Positions 1 to 8,426 of a stretch of DNA of 64,000 nt are shown piece after piece (the stretch's first letter is position 1; the number at the start of each line of letters is the position of its first letter). Both the position numbers and the translations under genes were made by a program. The notes beneath the pieces are model-generated. The model was not told where the DNA came from. It did no database searches and worked only from the letters and a program-made list of their open reading frames with translations. This DNA is from UBA7672 sp041398245 (GTDB lineage: Bacteria; Pseudomonadota; Alphaproteobacteria; Caulobacterales; Hyphomonadaceae). The stretch is from assembly GCA_041398245.1 (NCBI GenBank), contig JAWKVC010000004.1, positions 124,001 through 188,000 of the forward strand, in the 5' to 3' direction.

Positions 1-451
1 GCACGATGTCGTGCGTTGCCGAGGCGAACGCCACCAGCACGCCGATCAGCGCCACATAGGCGATCGACGTCGCCGGTTGCGAGAAGGCCAGCAGCACCAG
101 AAGCGCTGCAATGATGGTCTGCATCGTCAACAGCCAGGCGCGGCGCGGGCCAAGTTTGGTCAGCCACGGAATGCCGAGCTTCGGGAACCACGCCTTCTGC
201 AGACCGGGCGACCAGATGAACTTGTAGCTGTAGGCGAGGATGATGACAGAGAGCACGCCGATCTCGCCGGGCGTGATCCCCTCTTCCGTCAGCCAGGCGT
301 TGAGCGTGCCGAGGACGGCGCCATAGGGAATGCCCGCCGCCAGCGCCAGCAGCAGCATGGCCAGCATCTTGCGGTCGCCGAGGGATCGCAGCGCCCGCAG
401 CCAGCGCGGCGTTGGCTTGGCAGGTGCGGCGCCTGGCGTGGCTTCCGTCAT
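1..451 (-). CDS. AmpG-like MFS permease (partial, N-terminal part only)
   Basis: Read from the complement, an open frame starts at ATG 449-451 and runs off the left edge. About 150 residues are visible. After a short Pro/Ala-rich cytoplasmic leader there is a hydrophobic segment (MLAMLLLALAAGIPYGAVLG) followed by NAWLTEEGITPGEIG, a YKFIWSPG motif, a basic stretch (LGPRRAWLL) and ASATHDI. This pattern is typical of AmpG-type major facilitator permeases, which carry anhydro-muropeptides into the cytoplasm during wall recycling. The assignment is by remembered family motifs. The start codon overlaps the stop of the upstream histidine kinase gene (ATGA), implying translational coupling. The C-terminal two thirds lie outside the window, so substrate specificity cannot be judged. 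Confidence 0.75.
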   Translation of the reverse strand, partial: MTEATPGAAPAKPTPRWLRALRSLGDRKMLAMLLLALAAGIPYGAVLGTLNAWLTEEGITPGEIGVLSVIILAYSYKFIWSPGLQKAWFPKLGIPWLTKLGPRRAWLLTMQTIIAALLVLLAFSQPATSIAYVALIGVLVAFASATHDIV

Positions 452-2187
452 TCGGCGGCCTGTTTCTGCTGCCGCGCCCAGCTCAGCGCGATCTCGCGCA
501 GGCGCGGCGGATCGATGGGCTTCGCGGCAAGCTGCGACACGCCCGCCGCCTTCGCTTCCATTTCGAGATCGGGATCGACATCGGCCGTCAGCGCAACAAT
601 CGGCGTCTCGGCCGCCGGGCCGCCAAGACGGCGGATGCGACGCGTCGCCTCCAGCCCATCCATCACAGGCATGCGGATATCCATGAAGATAACCGAATAG
701 AGGGTTTCGCCCGCCCTTTCCAGCGCTTCGGCCCCGGTTCCTGCAGTGTCGACGCGGAACCCGGCAGCGGTGAGCGCGCTTCGCGCCAGCAGCGCGTTGA
801 CGGCATTGTCGTCTGCAATCAGCGCGATGCCCGCCTCGCCGGGCTTCATCGTCTCTTCCGCCGCATCCGGCTGCACGGCGCCCGCCAGCGTCAGGCCGAC
901 GCGCTCGACAATGGAGGCCGCGCGCAACGGCCGGATGAGATAGCCGGCGCAGCCCATCGCGCGGAACTGTTCGATGCGGGAACGATCGCCGGGCCGCAGC
1001 ACGACCAGCGTCCTCCGCCGTTTCGCGATCTCCTGGATCTGCGCCGGCGGCAGCGCCGCGTCGAGAATGACGAGATCGGCCTGACCCACATCCGTGACGA
1101 GTCTGGCGCCGCCCTGCGCCAGCGCGGCGATGCAGGCCAGCATCGAGGTCGGCGCAAGATCCATCGCAACCCGCAATGGCCGGCCCCGCAGTGCGCGTTG
1201 CGGCGCGCGCGCCTGCTGCACCGCCTTCAGCGGAACCTCGACCACGAACATGGCGCCATGTCCGAAGGACGATGTGACGCTGACATGTCCGTTCATCGCT
1301 TCGACAAGGCGCGCGACGATCGCAAGACCAAGTCCCACGCCGCCATCGCGGCGCGCATCGGCGGCGTTCACCTGGCTGAACGCCTCGAACAGTTTCGCCT
1401 TGGCATGATCCGGCACGCCCACGCCTGTGTCGCGCACGACAAGTTCAAGGCCTTCGCCTCCCTTGCCCTGCCGCGCCACGATCAGCACGCCGCCGCTGGA
1501 TGTGAACTTGATGGCGTTGCCCGCGAGATTGAACAGGATCTGGCGCAGCCGCGCAGCGTCCCCGATCAGGCGCGGCGCCAGATCGGGATCGACAATGGCG
1601 GCGATGTCGAGCCCCGCCGCATGCGCGCGCGGCGCCAGCAACTCGGCGACATCCTGCACGAGGTCGGATGGATCGAACGGCGCTTCATCGAGCGGGATGT
1701 CGCCCGCCTCCAGCCGCGAGAAGTCGAGCACGTTGTTGAGGAGATCGAGCAGGCGCGACCCCGACTTGCGGATCGCGCTGGCATAGTCGCGCTGCGCTGG
1801 CGTCAGCTCGGTTTCTTCCAGCAGCGCCGCCATGCCGAGAATGCCGTTGAGCGGCGTCCGAATCTCATGGCTCACAGCCGCCGTGAAGCGGTGCGCTGCA
1901 TCCGGCGCCTCGTTGAGATCGGCGGTCGCAAGGCGCAGGCCGCAAACCGGCGCAGACACGCGCCATCTGCGGCCGGCCGTGTCGACAATCTGGCTCGCCA
2001 CCGGCGCCGCCGGCAGATCGAACGGCGCACGCATGCCATCGGCAAATCCGGAAAGCGCGCTGGCCGCCTGGATGCGGCCATCATCGCCGACAACCAGCGC
2101 CATGCCCGGCCAGCCGCGCGCAACCGCGGCGAGGCTTTGCCGCGCCGCTTCGGCTTCAGCAGTCGTGTCTGCGGGAACGTCGCTCAT
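448..2187 (-). CDS. Hybrid sensor histidine kinase with C-terminal receiver
   Basis: A 579-residue two-component protein. There is no transmembrane segment; residues 1-95 form a short PAS-like or unknown input region. The HisKA dimerisation domain has SHEIRTPLNGI with phospho-acceptor His107. The HATPase_c domain shows the N box (ILFNLAGNAIKF, about 217-228), G1 (DTGVGVP, 253-259) and G2 (GVGLGLAI). Residues 335-435 look like a degenerate receiver. A complete receiver follows at about 452-570, with acidic pair DD459-460, phospho-acceptor Asp503 (FMDIRMPVMDG) and Lys556. It is probably a cytoplasmic kinase. Its target is unknown and no response regulator is adjacent. It overlaps the AmpG-like gene downstream by 4 nt, so wall-derived signals are a possible but unproven input. 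Confidence 0.92.
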   Translation of the reverse strand: MSDVPADTTAEAEAARQSLAAVARGWPGMALVVGDDGRIQAASALSGFADGMRAPFDLPAAPVASQIVDTAGRRWRVSAPVCGLRLATADLNEAPDAAHRFTAAVSHEIRTPLNGILGMAALLEETELTPAQRDYASAIRKSGSRLLDLLNNVLDFSRLEAGDIPLDEAPFDPSDLVQDVAELLAPRAHAAGLDIAAIVDPDLAPRLIGDAARLRQILFNLAGNAIKFTSSGGVLIVARQGKGGEGLELVVRDTGVGVPDHAKAKLFEAFSQVNAADARRDGGVGLGLAIVARLVEAMNGHVSVTSSFGHGAMFVVEVPLKAVQQARAPQRALRGRPLRVAMDLAPTSMLACIAALAQGGARLVTDVGQADLVILDAALPPAQIQEIAKRRRTLVVLRPGDRSRIEQFRAMGCAGYLIRPLRAASIVERVGLTLAGAVQPDAAEETMKPGEAGIALIADDNAVNALLARSALTAAGFRVDTAGTGAEALERAGETLYSVIFMDIRMPVMDGLEATRRIRRLGGPAAETPIVALTADVDPDLEMEAKAAGVSQLAAKPIDPPRLREIALSWARQQKQAAE

Positions 2188-2233
2188 CGCGCCGAACCTG
2201 CCGGTCCGTGCTGACCATACGATTAACGGCGGC

Positions 2234-3430
2234 TCAGCGCGCCATCAGGCTGGGAATCTCGCCAAGATCGCCGCCAGCTTCCCGCGCGAACAGCTTGCGC
2301 GCGCTGGGGATGACGCCCGCCGCCGCCATGGCTGCACCGGCAGCCAGCCGTACCGGCAGCGGCGCGGTAAACGCCCGCGCAAAGCCTTCCATTGCCCCGG
2401 CCGTCGCAGCAACATCCGCGCGCCGCCAGTTCGTATAGAGCGCCAGCGCGCTCGCCGATCCGATGTCCAACCCCACACGCTGCGCCTCGGCGATCACGTC
2501 CGTCAGCGCCGCCACATCCTTGAGACCCAGATTGAGCCCCTGCCCGGCCAGCGGATGGATCACGTGCGCCGCATCGCCCGCCAGCGCAACGCGATGGCCG
2601 TCGAACCGCTCCGCCACATACAGCCGCAACGGGAAGACATGGCGCGGGCCGGCCAGCTTCGCGCCCGGCAGGAAATCGCCCGCCGCCTTGGCCAGCTCGC
2701 GCTCGAACCCGTCATCATCGAGTTCGGCCAGCGCTTCGGCGACCGCCTTGCGTTCCGTCCAGATCAGGTTGGCGCGATCATGCTGAAGCGGCAGCACGGC
2801 CATGGGGCCACGCGGCAGGAAGATCTGGCGCGCCGCGCCCTTGTGCGGTTTTGCGAGGCTGATCGTCGTTGAGATCGCCGCCGACTCATAGTCATGGCCT
2901 TCAAAGCGCAACCCGGCTGCCTTGCGCACCATCGACTTCGCGCCATCGCACCCGACCACCAGGGAAGCCGTGATCGCGACACTGCCGACCGTCAGCGTCG
3001 CCCTCGCGGGGTTGAACGCAACCGCATCGATCCGCGCCCGCGAGAGAAGACGGATATGCGGATTGCCCGCCGCCGCCGCATGCAAGGCCGCAACAAGCGC
3101 CGACCCCTCGATCATGTAGCCGAGCGCCGGTTCGGCGCATTCCTCGGCGATGAAGGATATGCCGCCGAGACGCCCTTCAGCCTCGACCTCATGAACAGGC
3201 TCGGCATGGGGGATCAGCTGGTCCTCGAGACCCAGCGCCCGGAAGATCCGCCAGCAGCCATAGGCGATGAAATAGGCGCGACTGTCGGCCGGACCCTCTC
3301 CCGGCGGCGCCGAAGCGTCGGCGACGGTCACGTCGAACCCGCGCGCCGCCAGTGCAAGGGCAAGCGTCAGCCCGACAGGCCCGCCCCCGGCGATGGCCAC
3401 GTCACAGCGATGAAGGGTGTCGGCGGTCAT
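2234..3430 (-). CDS. UbiH/UbiF/COQ6-family FAD-dependent monooxygenase
   Basis: A 398-residue flavoprotein hydroxylase of the ubiquinone-biosynthesis family, expected to hydroxylate the quinone ring in the cytoplasm or at the inner membrane. The N-terminal dinucleotide-binding motif AIAGGGPVGLTLALALAARG lies at about residues 11-30. The second FAD motif, ALAGDAAHVIHPLAGQGLNLGLKD, is near residue 270 and is the characteristic GD motif of this family. The open frame extends upstream to 3586, but I choose ATG 3430 because the extra 52 residues are basic and low-complexity, cross a terminator hairpin, and the FAD motif belongs close to the N-terminus. UbiH, UbiF and UbiI cannot be told apart from sequence alone. 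Confidence 0.88.
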   Translation of the reverse strand: MTADTLHRCDVAIAGGGPVGLTLALALAARGFDVTVADASAPPGEGPADSRAYFIAYGCWRIFRALGLEDQLIPHAEPVHEVEAEGRLGGISFIAEECAEPALGYMIEGSALVAALHAAAAGNPHIRLLSRARIDAVAFNPARATLTVGSVAITASLVVGCDGAKSMVRKAAGLRFEGHDYESAAISTTISLAKPHKGAARQIFLPRGPMAVLPLQHDRANLIWTERKAVAEALAELDDDGFERELAKAAGDFLPGAKLAGPRHVFPLRLYVAERFDGHRVALAGDAAHVIHPLAGQGLNLGLKDVAALTDVIAEAQRVGLDIGSASALALYTNWRRADVAATAGAMEGFARAFTAPLPVRLAAGAAMAAAGVIPSARKLFAREAGGDLGEIPSLMAR

Positions 3431-3457
3431 ACCCCAGACATAGCGCCTGCGGCCGCC

Positions 3458-3492
3458 AAAGAAAAAGGGGCGCGGCCGAATGACCGCGCCCC
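3458..3492 (-). terminator. Rho-independent terminator after amtB
   Basis: A 9-bp perfect GC stem (3467-3475 with 3484-3492, GGGGCGCGG/CCGCGCCCC) with an 8-nt loop is followed on the minus strand by TTTTTCTTT. It lies 75 nt beyond the amtB stop and just upstream of the UbiH-family start, separating the two units. Confidence 0.85.
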
Positions 3493-3566
3493 ACTTGTCT
3501 GTCCCCTTCCCCCTGGCGCCGCGCCGGCAGCGCCGACATGCATGGGGGAAGGGGTCAAGGCGCGTC

Positions 3567-5063
3567 CTAGTGGATCGCCTCACCATGCAGCGAGGTGTCG
3601 AGGCCTTCGTCCTCGGCTTCTTCGTTCACCCGGATGCCGATCGTGAACTTCAGGATCAGCAGGATGACCGCGGAAACGCCGCCGGAGTAGACGAGGGTCG
3701 CGCCGACAGCAGTCGCCTGCTTGCCGACCTGGTCGACCATCGTCACGCCGTCGCCCTGATAGAACACGCCCGTCAGGATGGCGCCGATGATGCCGCACAC
3801 GCCGTGGATGCCGAAGACATCCAGCGCGTCGTCATACCCGAGCATCTTCTTGAGGAAGACCGCGCCGATATAGCCGCCGAAGCCGCCAGCCGCGCCGATG
3901 ACCAGAGAGGCCTGCGGCGAGACGAGACCGGCCGCCGGGGTGATCGCAACGAGGCCAGCGACGGCGCCCGAGGCAAGACCCAGCATCGAGGCTTTGCCGC
4001 GATGAAGCATCTCGATGATCATCCAGACCAGCGCAGCGAGCGCCGTGGCGACCTGGGTGTTCAGCATGGCGACCGACGAAGCGGCGTCAGCCGTCCAGGC
4101 CGAACCGGCGTTGAAGCCGAACCAGCCAACCCACAGCAGCGAGGCGCCGATCATGGTCAGCACAACGTTGTGCGGCGCCATGTTCTCGGTCGGATAGCCT
4201 TTGCGTTTGCCAAGCAGGATCGCCGCAACAAGACCGGCGACGCCGGCGTTGATGTGCACCACGGTGCCGCCGGCGAAGTCGGCCGCGCCGAGAGCGCCAA
4301 TCCAGCCGCCGCCCCAGACCCAGTGGCAGATCGGTCCATAGACCAGCACCGCCCAGAGCGAGGAGAAGATCAGCATCGGCAGGAACTTCATCCGGTCGGC
4401 ATAGGCGCCGGTGATGAGGGCCACCGTGATGATCGCGAAGGTCATCTGGTAGACGATCCAGAGATATTCCGGCAGGTCGGCCGTGGCCGCGTGCGCCGTT
4501 TCGGATGTCACCGCCGTCAGCATCACCAGATCGAAGCCGCCGAACCACTGGTTCATCGACTCATCCGTGTGTGTGCCGAAGGCCAGCGAATAGACGACGA
4601 CCATCCAGAGCACGCTGACGAGACAGGTGATCGCGAAGTTCTGCGTCACCATCGCGATCACGTTCTTCTTGCGGACCATGCCGCCGTAGAACAGGGCGAG
4701 GCCCGGGATCGTCATCAGCAGGACGAGCGCGGTGGAGGTCAGGATCCAGGCTGTGTTGCCGGATTCGACCACCAGCGGCTGCTGGCTGGCCAGAAGGCCC
4801 GTCGGGGCGGCTTCTTCTTCCGCCGGAGCCGCGTCTTCTTCAGCGGCCGGTTCGGCCGCCATTTCGGCTGGCGGTTCGGCCGTGACGTCAGCCGGCGGTT
4901 CGGCAGGCGCCTCAGATGTAGGCGGCGCATCCGGTGTCGGCTGCTGGGCCGAAACCGGGCTCAGCGTCGAAAGCATGAATGCAGCTGCGATTGCAGCCAA
5001 GCCGGCTTTCAGGCCGGTCCCCCAAAGTGAAAGTCGATCCAATCGACTGGTTTTATTCAACAT
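3567..5063 (-). CDS. amtB: Ammonium transporter AmtB with acidic periplasmic N-terminal extension
   Basis: An inner-membrane ammonium channel of the Amt/MEP/Rh family, 498 residues from ATG 5063, which has a good Shine-Dalgarno (GGGGAG) 7 nt upstream. The annotatable frame continues upstream to 5447, but nothing there looks coding. A signal peptide (about 1-40, ending SPVSAQ) is followed by a Pro/Ala/Glu-rich acidic segment (41-88). The Amt core then starts at SGNTAWILTSTALVLLMTIPGLALFYGGMVRKKN, with family blocks such as GGWIGALGAADFAGGTVVHINAGVAGL (the conserved pore His region) and a short charged C-terminal tail. No glnK gene is adjacent, although glnK-amtB pairs are the usual arrangement. 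A terminator follows. Confidence 0.95.
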   Translation of the reverse strand: MLNKTSRLDRLSLWGTGLKAGLAAIAAAFMLSTLSPVSAQQPTPDAPPTSEAPAEPPADVTAEPPAEMAAEPAAEEDAAPAEEEAAPTGLLASQQPLVVESGNTAWILTSTALVLLMTIPGLALFYGGMVRKKNVIAMVTQNFAITCLVSVLWMVVVYSLAFGTHTDESMNQWFGGFDLVMLTAVTSETAHAATADLPEYLWIVYQMTFAIITVALITGAYADRMKFLPMLIFSSLWAVLVYGPICHWVWGGGWIGALGAADFAGGTVVHINAGVAGLVAAILLGKRKGYPTENMAPHNVVLTMIGASLLWVGWFGFNAGSAWTADAASSVAMLNTQVATALAALVWMIIEMLHRGKASMLGLASGAVAGLVAITPAAGLVSPQASLVIGAAGGFGGYIGAVFLKKMLGYDDALDVFGIHGVCGIIGAILTGVFYQGDGVTMVDQVGKQATAVGATLVYSGGVSAVILLILKFTIGIRVNEEAEDEGLDTSLHGEAIH

Positions 5064-5214
5064 TTGTCTCCCCTGAGGCTGACTCGCAACCGGCGCAATG
5101 AAACGCACCCACCCCGGACGTCGCCGCCCCCGCAGATGCGAAGGAAGTAGGGGCGAGCGGGCGCACTCCGGACAAGCAAGCCCCCCCGCGGCGTTTAAGA
5201 CTCCTTCGCAATTG

Positions 5215-5402
5215 CACAATTCTTGGGCGCCTGCCCGCTTGCCGCGCACCGGTTCAGGGCAAGCCCTGCCCCATCGGTCGGAAGCCCCGAAGGCAGGGAT
5301 GCCCGGGGCGGAAAGCGGGCTAGAACGGTCCGGTGAACGGCCCGCAAGGCTGATCAGGGATAGGTCCCGGACGCCCTGCAGCGGCGCCCGGGACCCTTTT
5401 TT
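5215..5402 (+). ncRNA. Candidate structured RNA ending in an intrinsic terminator
   Basis: The 500-nt gap between amtB and ftsK holds no convincing gene but does show nested complementarity on the plus strand: GCCCGCTT (5233-5240) with AAGCGGGC (5313-5320), enclosing CCCTGCC (5264-5270) with GGCAGGG (5292-5298). A separate terminator follows at 5363-5402. The overall length of about 190 nt would suit a 6S-like or other small RNA. I do not recognise motifs of 6S, SRP RNA, RNase P or tmRNA, and GC-rich DNA yields chance hairpins, so this is a hypothesis. An alternative is an untranslated leader or attenuator. Confidence 0.3.
5363..5402 (+). terminator. Strong intrinsic terminator upstream of ftsK
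   Basis: The stem GGTCCCGG (5363-5370) pairs with CCGGGACC (5388-5395), and the pairing can be partly extended inward. It is followed by six T residues (5397-5402). No open frame on the plus strand ends just before it, so it implies transcription of a non-coding RNA here, or serves as a barrier between amtB and ftsK. Confidence 0.7.
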
Positions 5403-5487
5403 ATCTCCCGGCCCCGCAAGGCGCCTCCGCGACGCAACAAGCCGCAATTACCAACGCCGCCGTAACGATTTTTTCCGCGCGAACCGC

Positions 5488-5496
5488 TGTGGATAA
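5488..5496 (-). promoter_or_regulatory. Consensus DnaA box upstream of ftsK
   Basis: TGTGGATAA at 5488-5496 is the exact complement of the consensus DnaA box TTATCCACA. It lies about 190 nt before the first clear ftsK codons, in the non-coding stretch 5403-5557, which probably carries the ftsK promoter. A chance occurrence of a 9-mer in 64 kb is possible, but its intergenic position ahead of a cell-division gene fits DnaA-controlled transcription as known in Caulobacter. Confidence 0.5.
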
Positions 5497-5557
5497 GCCC
5501 GTCTGGTAGGGCCGCGTTAAGAGCCGGTGCGCAAGTGTCGGCTTGCTCCCATTAGCC

Positions 5558-5681
5558 ATGTTCCACGAGGACGACGGCAGCTGACCACCCGCGCGCCCTA
5601 TCGCGAGGACGACGGTTACGAGGCGCGGCTCCGGCGCCCTCACCCGCTTCCTGGAGCGGGCTCGCCGCGTTTTCGGCCGGC
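5558..5681 (+). other. Disrupted 5' end of ftsK (apparent frameshifts)
   Basis: Short FtsK-like N-terminal stretches lie in different frames: a possible start MFHEDDGS from ATG 5558 that soon stops, then TTRAPYREDDGYEARLRR (about 5586-5636), then LTRFLERARRVFG (about 5639-5677), then the main ftsK frame from about 5679. In frame with the main gene there is a stop at 5553-5555 and no ATG between it and GTG 5682. The pieces read like the charged cytoplasmic head that precedes transmembrane segment 1 in FtsK, so the 5' end appears broken by small indels, whether sequencing or biological. Confidence 0.5.
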
Positions 5682-8141
5682 GTGTTCATCTCGGGCGCGT
5701 GCTCGTCCTATTCCGTCAGCGACGCCAGCTTCAACATGGCCGTGGCGCGCGTGCGCGATCCGGCCACCGGCCTCGTCAGCGAGGCTGTTCCCGGCAACAT
5801 GTTCGGCCATGTCGGCGCCGCGTTCGGCGACCTCCTCATGCAGGGCTTCGGCTGGACCGCGATCCTGCTCGGCTTTGCGCTGATGATCGGCGGCGTGCGC
5901 CGCGCCTTCGGCATCGGCCAGCGCGATCCGGCCGCCTGGATCTGGGCGATGGCCGCGATCCTCTTTGCGTCCTGCTGTCTCGCCGAATGGCCGATCCCGC
6001 GCTCGTGGGATCTTGGCGCGGGCCTCGGCGGCGTCGTCGGCGAACTGATGCTCTCCATCACCGCAACGCCCTTCGCCGCGCTCAAGATTCCCGAAGCGCA
6101 GGTCTGGGCGTCGGCGCTGTCCGGCCTGCTTGCGATCCTGTTCGCCGCGATGGCGATGGGTCTAGGCGCCTCCGACGCCACTTCGCTCTGGCGCTCGCTC
6201 ACCCGCCGGCCCGAACGCTACGATGATCACTACGACGAACCTGCGCGCCCGGTTGTCGCCGGCGTGCCGGCTCTCCCCTCGCGCCCCGCAACATCGGGCG
6301 GCCTGATGGGCGGCGTGATGCGCCTGCTCGGCCAGAAGCCGCGCGAAGTGATCGAACCGATCATCTACACCGAGGAAGATGGTTTCGAGACCGGCGAACA
6401 GGGCTTCTTCAACGCCGTCGAGAATTCCGAACAACAAAGCCGCCAGCGCCCGATCGTTCCGCGCGTCCTCGAAAGCCGTCCGGTGCCCGACGCTGCTTCC
6501 GCCCAGCAACCCGCGCAGCGCGCCATTCCGCGCCCCGCCGCGCCGCAACAGGCCGCCGCGCGCCCGATGCAGCAAACGAGCGCGCAGTCAGCGCGCGTGC
6601 GCGATCCGTCCGGCGCCATTCCGCCGATCGACTTGCTCGACGTGCCGCCGCTGCGCCGCTCGGAAGTCGATGAAGCGCGCCTGCTCGAAATGGCCGACCG
6701 CCTCGGCGAAGTGCTCAACGAGTTCGGCGTCAAGGGCCGCATCACCGAAGTACGCCCGGGTCCCGTCGTCACGCTGTTCGAACTCGAGCCCGCCCCGGGC
6801 GTGCGCTCCTCGAAAGTCGTCGCGCTCACCGAGGACATTGCGCGCGCCATGTCCGCCAAGTCGGCGCGTGTCGCCGTCATCCCCGGCCGCAACGCCATCG
6901 GCATCGAACTGCCCAACCCGAACCGCGAGACCGTCTATCTGCGCGACCTTCTGAACTCCAACGAGTTCACCCGCGCGCGCATGGCCCTGCCGCTCGCGCT
7001 GGGCGAGACGATCGAAGGCCAGCCGATGATCGGCGACCTCGCCAAGATGCCCCACCTCCTCGTTGCGGGGACGACGGGCTCGGGCAAGTCGGTCGGCATC
7101 AACGCGATGATCCTGTCGCTGATGTTCAAGCTGCCGCCCGAGAAGTGCCGCTTCATCATGATCGACCCGAAGATGCTCGAACTGTCGATCTATGAGGGCG
7201 TCCCTCACCTGCTCTCGCCGGTCGTCACCGATCCGCAGAAGGCCGTGCTCGCGCTCAAATGGGTCGTGCGCGAGATGGAAAGCCGCTACGAGCTGATGTC
7301 GAAGGTCGGCGTGCGCAACATCGCCGGCTTCAACCAGAAAGCCGAAGACGCCGCCTCGAAGGGCGAGCACCTGACGCGTCAGGTCCAGACTGGCTGGAAC
7401 AAGGAAACCGGCGAAGCCGTGTGGGAGACCGAAGCGGTCAAGCCCGAACCCATGCCGCACATCGTCGTCGTCATCGACGAGATGGCCGACCTCATGCTGG
7501 TCGCCGGCAAGGACATCGAAAGCGCGGTGCAGCGCATCGCCCAGATGGCGCGCGCGGCCGGCATCCATCTCATCACCGCCACGCAGCGGCCCTCGGTCGA
7601 CGTCATCACCGGCACGATCAAGGCCAACTTCCCGACCCGCATCTCGTTCAAGGTCGCGTCCAAGATCGACAGCCGCACCATCCTCGGCGAACAGGGCGCC
7701 GAACAGCTGCTCGGCCAGGGCGACATGCTCTACACCACCGGCGCCGGCCAGATGGTCCGCGTGCACGGGCCGTTCGTGAAGGACGAGGAAGTCCAGGCCG
7801 TGGTCGACTGGCTCAAGGAGCAAGGCGTGCCGCAGTATGTCGAGGGCGTCACCGACCCGGTCGACGAAGAACCATCCGTCGCCGACAACGCGTTCGGCAC
7901 GTCCTCGGGCGATCCGGAAGAGGACATGTATCGCGATGCCGTCGCTGCGGTGATCCGCGAAAAGCGTCCGACCACGTCCTACGTCCAGCGCGTGCTGCGC
8001 ATCGGCTACAACCGCGCCGCCTCGATGATCGAGCGCATGGAACGCGAAGGCATCATCTCGGCCGCCGACCATGCCGGCAAACGCCAGATCCTCTCCCGCG
8101 ACAGGGCCCCGAGCGGCAATTCGGACGAAGAAGCGGCCTAG
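5682..8141 (+). CDS. ftsK: DNA translocase FtsK (5' end uncertain)
   Basis: A septum-located DNA pump that clears chromosomes from the division plane and activates XerCD at dif. From GTG 5682 the frame gives 819 residues. The N-terminal membrane part shows three or more hydrophobic segments (about residues 60-170) but transmembrane segment 1 is only partly present. A Pro/Gln-rich linker (about 230-310) is followed by the alpha/beta motor with Walker A GTTGSGKS (463-470) and Walker B HIVVVIDEMADL (about 593). The C-terminal winged-helix gamma domain (EDMYRDAVAAVIREKRPTTSYVQRVLRIGYNRAA) recognises KOPS. The true start lies upstream in a region with frame disruptions. The stop codon shares CTAG with the convergent small gene. 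Confidence 0.93.
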   Translation: MFISGACSSYSVSDASFNMAVARVRDPATGLVSEAVPGNMFGHVGAAFGDLLMQGFGWTAILLGFALMIGGVRRAFGIGQRDPAAWIWAMAAILFASCCLAEWPIPRSWDLGAGLGGVVGELMLSITATPFAALKIPEAQVWASALSGLLAILFAAMAMGLGASDATSLWRSLTRRPERYDDHYDEPARPVVAGVPALPSRPATSGGLMGGVMRLLGQKPREVIEPIIYTEEDGFETGEQGFFNAVENSEQQSRQRPIVPRVLESRPVPDAASAQQPAQRAIPRPAAPQQAAARPMQQTSAQSARVRDPSGAIPPIDLLDVPPLRRSEVDEARLLEMADRLGEVLNEFGVKGRITEVRPGPVVTLFELEPAPGVRSSKVVALTEDIARAMSAKSARVAVIPGRNAIGIELPNPNRETVYLRDLLNSNEFTRARMALPLALGETIEGQPMIGDLAKMPHLLVAGTTGSGKSVGINAMILSLMFKLPPEKCRFIMIDPKMLELSIYEGVPHLLSPVVTDPQKAVLALKWVVREMESRYELMSKVGVRNIAGFNQKAEDAASKGEHLTRQVQTGWNKETGEAVWETEAVKPEPMPHIVVVIDEMADLMLVAGKDIESAVQRIAQMARAAGIHLITATQRPSVDVITGTIKANFPTRISFKVASKIDSRTILGEQGAEQLLGQGDMLYTTGAGQMVRVHGPFVKDEEVQAVVDWLKEQGVPQYVEGVTDPVDEEPSVADNAFGTSSGDPEEDMYRDAVAAVIREKRPTTSYVQRVLRIGYNRAASMIERMEREGIISAADHAGKRQILSRDRAPSGNSDEEAA

Positions 8142-8426
8142 TCGCCTTTCTTCGCTGCGGCGGCGGCTTCTATCTCCGCCTTCCTGGCGGCGACCCGTTT
8201 GGCGCGGGCGTCGGCGATTTCTTCTGGCGTACGACGCGCTTCTCGGACATTTCGGCAACGCGGCGGCGCGCGCCGCCTCCAGCGCCTCGGCGATGATCGG
8301 CAGGAGGCGCGCGGCCTCGGCCTTCTGCGCAGCCGAGCCCGATGTCGCCAGGCGCGTTGCATTGTCCTGCAGGTTGTCGAGTTCCGTTTCGGACATGGTC
8401 GGGATACGTTCGTCGAGCGCGGACAA
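8138..8426 (-). pseudogene. Small hypothetical protein gene with a frameshift
   Basis: On the complement, TTG 8426 has an excellent Shine-Dalgarno (GGAGG, 7 nt away) and opens a frame reading LSALDERIPTMSETELDNLQ, continuing through an Ala-rich helical stretch to about 8265. The coding sense then switches to another frame reading RRTPEEIADARAKRVAARK and ending AAAAKKGD at the stop 8138-8140. Joined, they would make a charged, helical protein of about 95 residues with no recognised domain. ATG 8396 is an alternative start. Either a single-base indel in the data or a real lesion near 8255-8275 breaks it. It is convergent with ftsK and shares the CTAG stop overlap. Confidence 0.55.

Noticed and set aside
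3480..5030. Plus-strand open frame of 516 residues over amtB
   Set aside because: Arg/Asp/His-rich and antisense to amtB; no known motif or RBS.
5064..5447. Upstream extension of amtB
   Set aside because: Basic, low-complexity, without RBS; ATG 5063 has a good RBS and begins the signal peptide.
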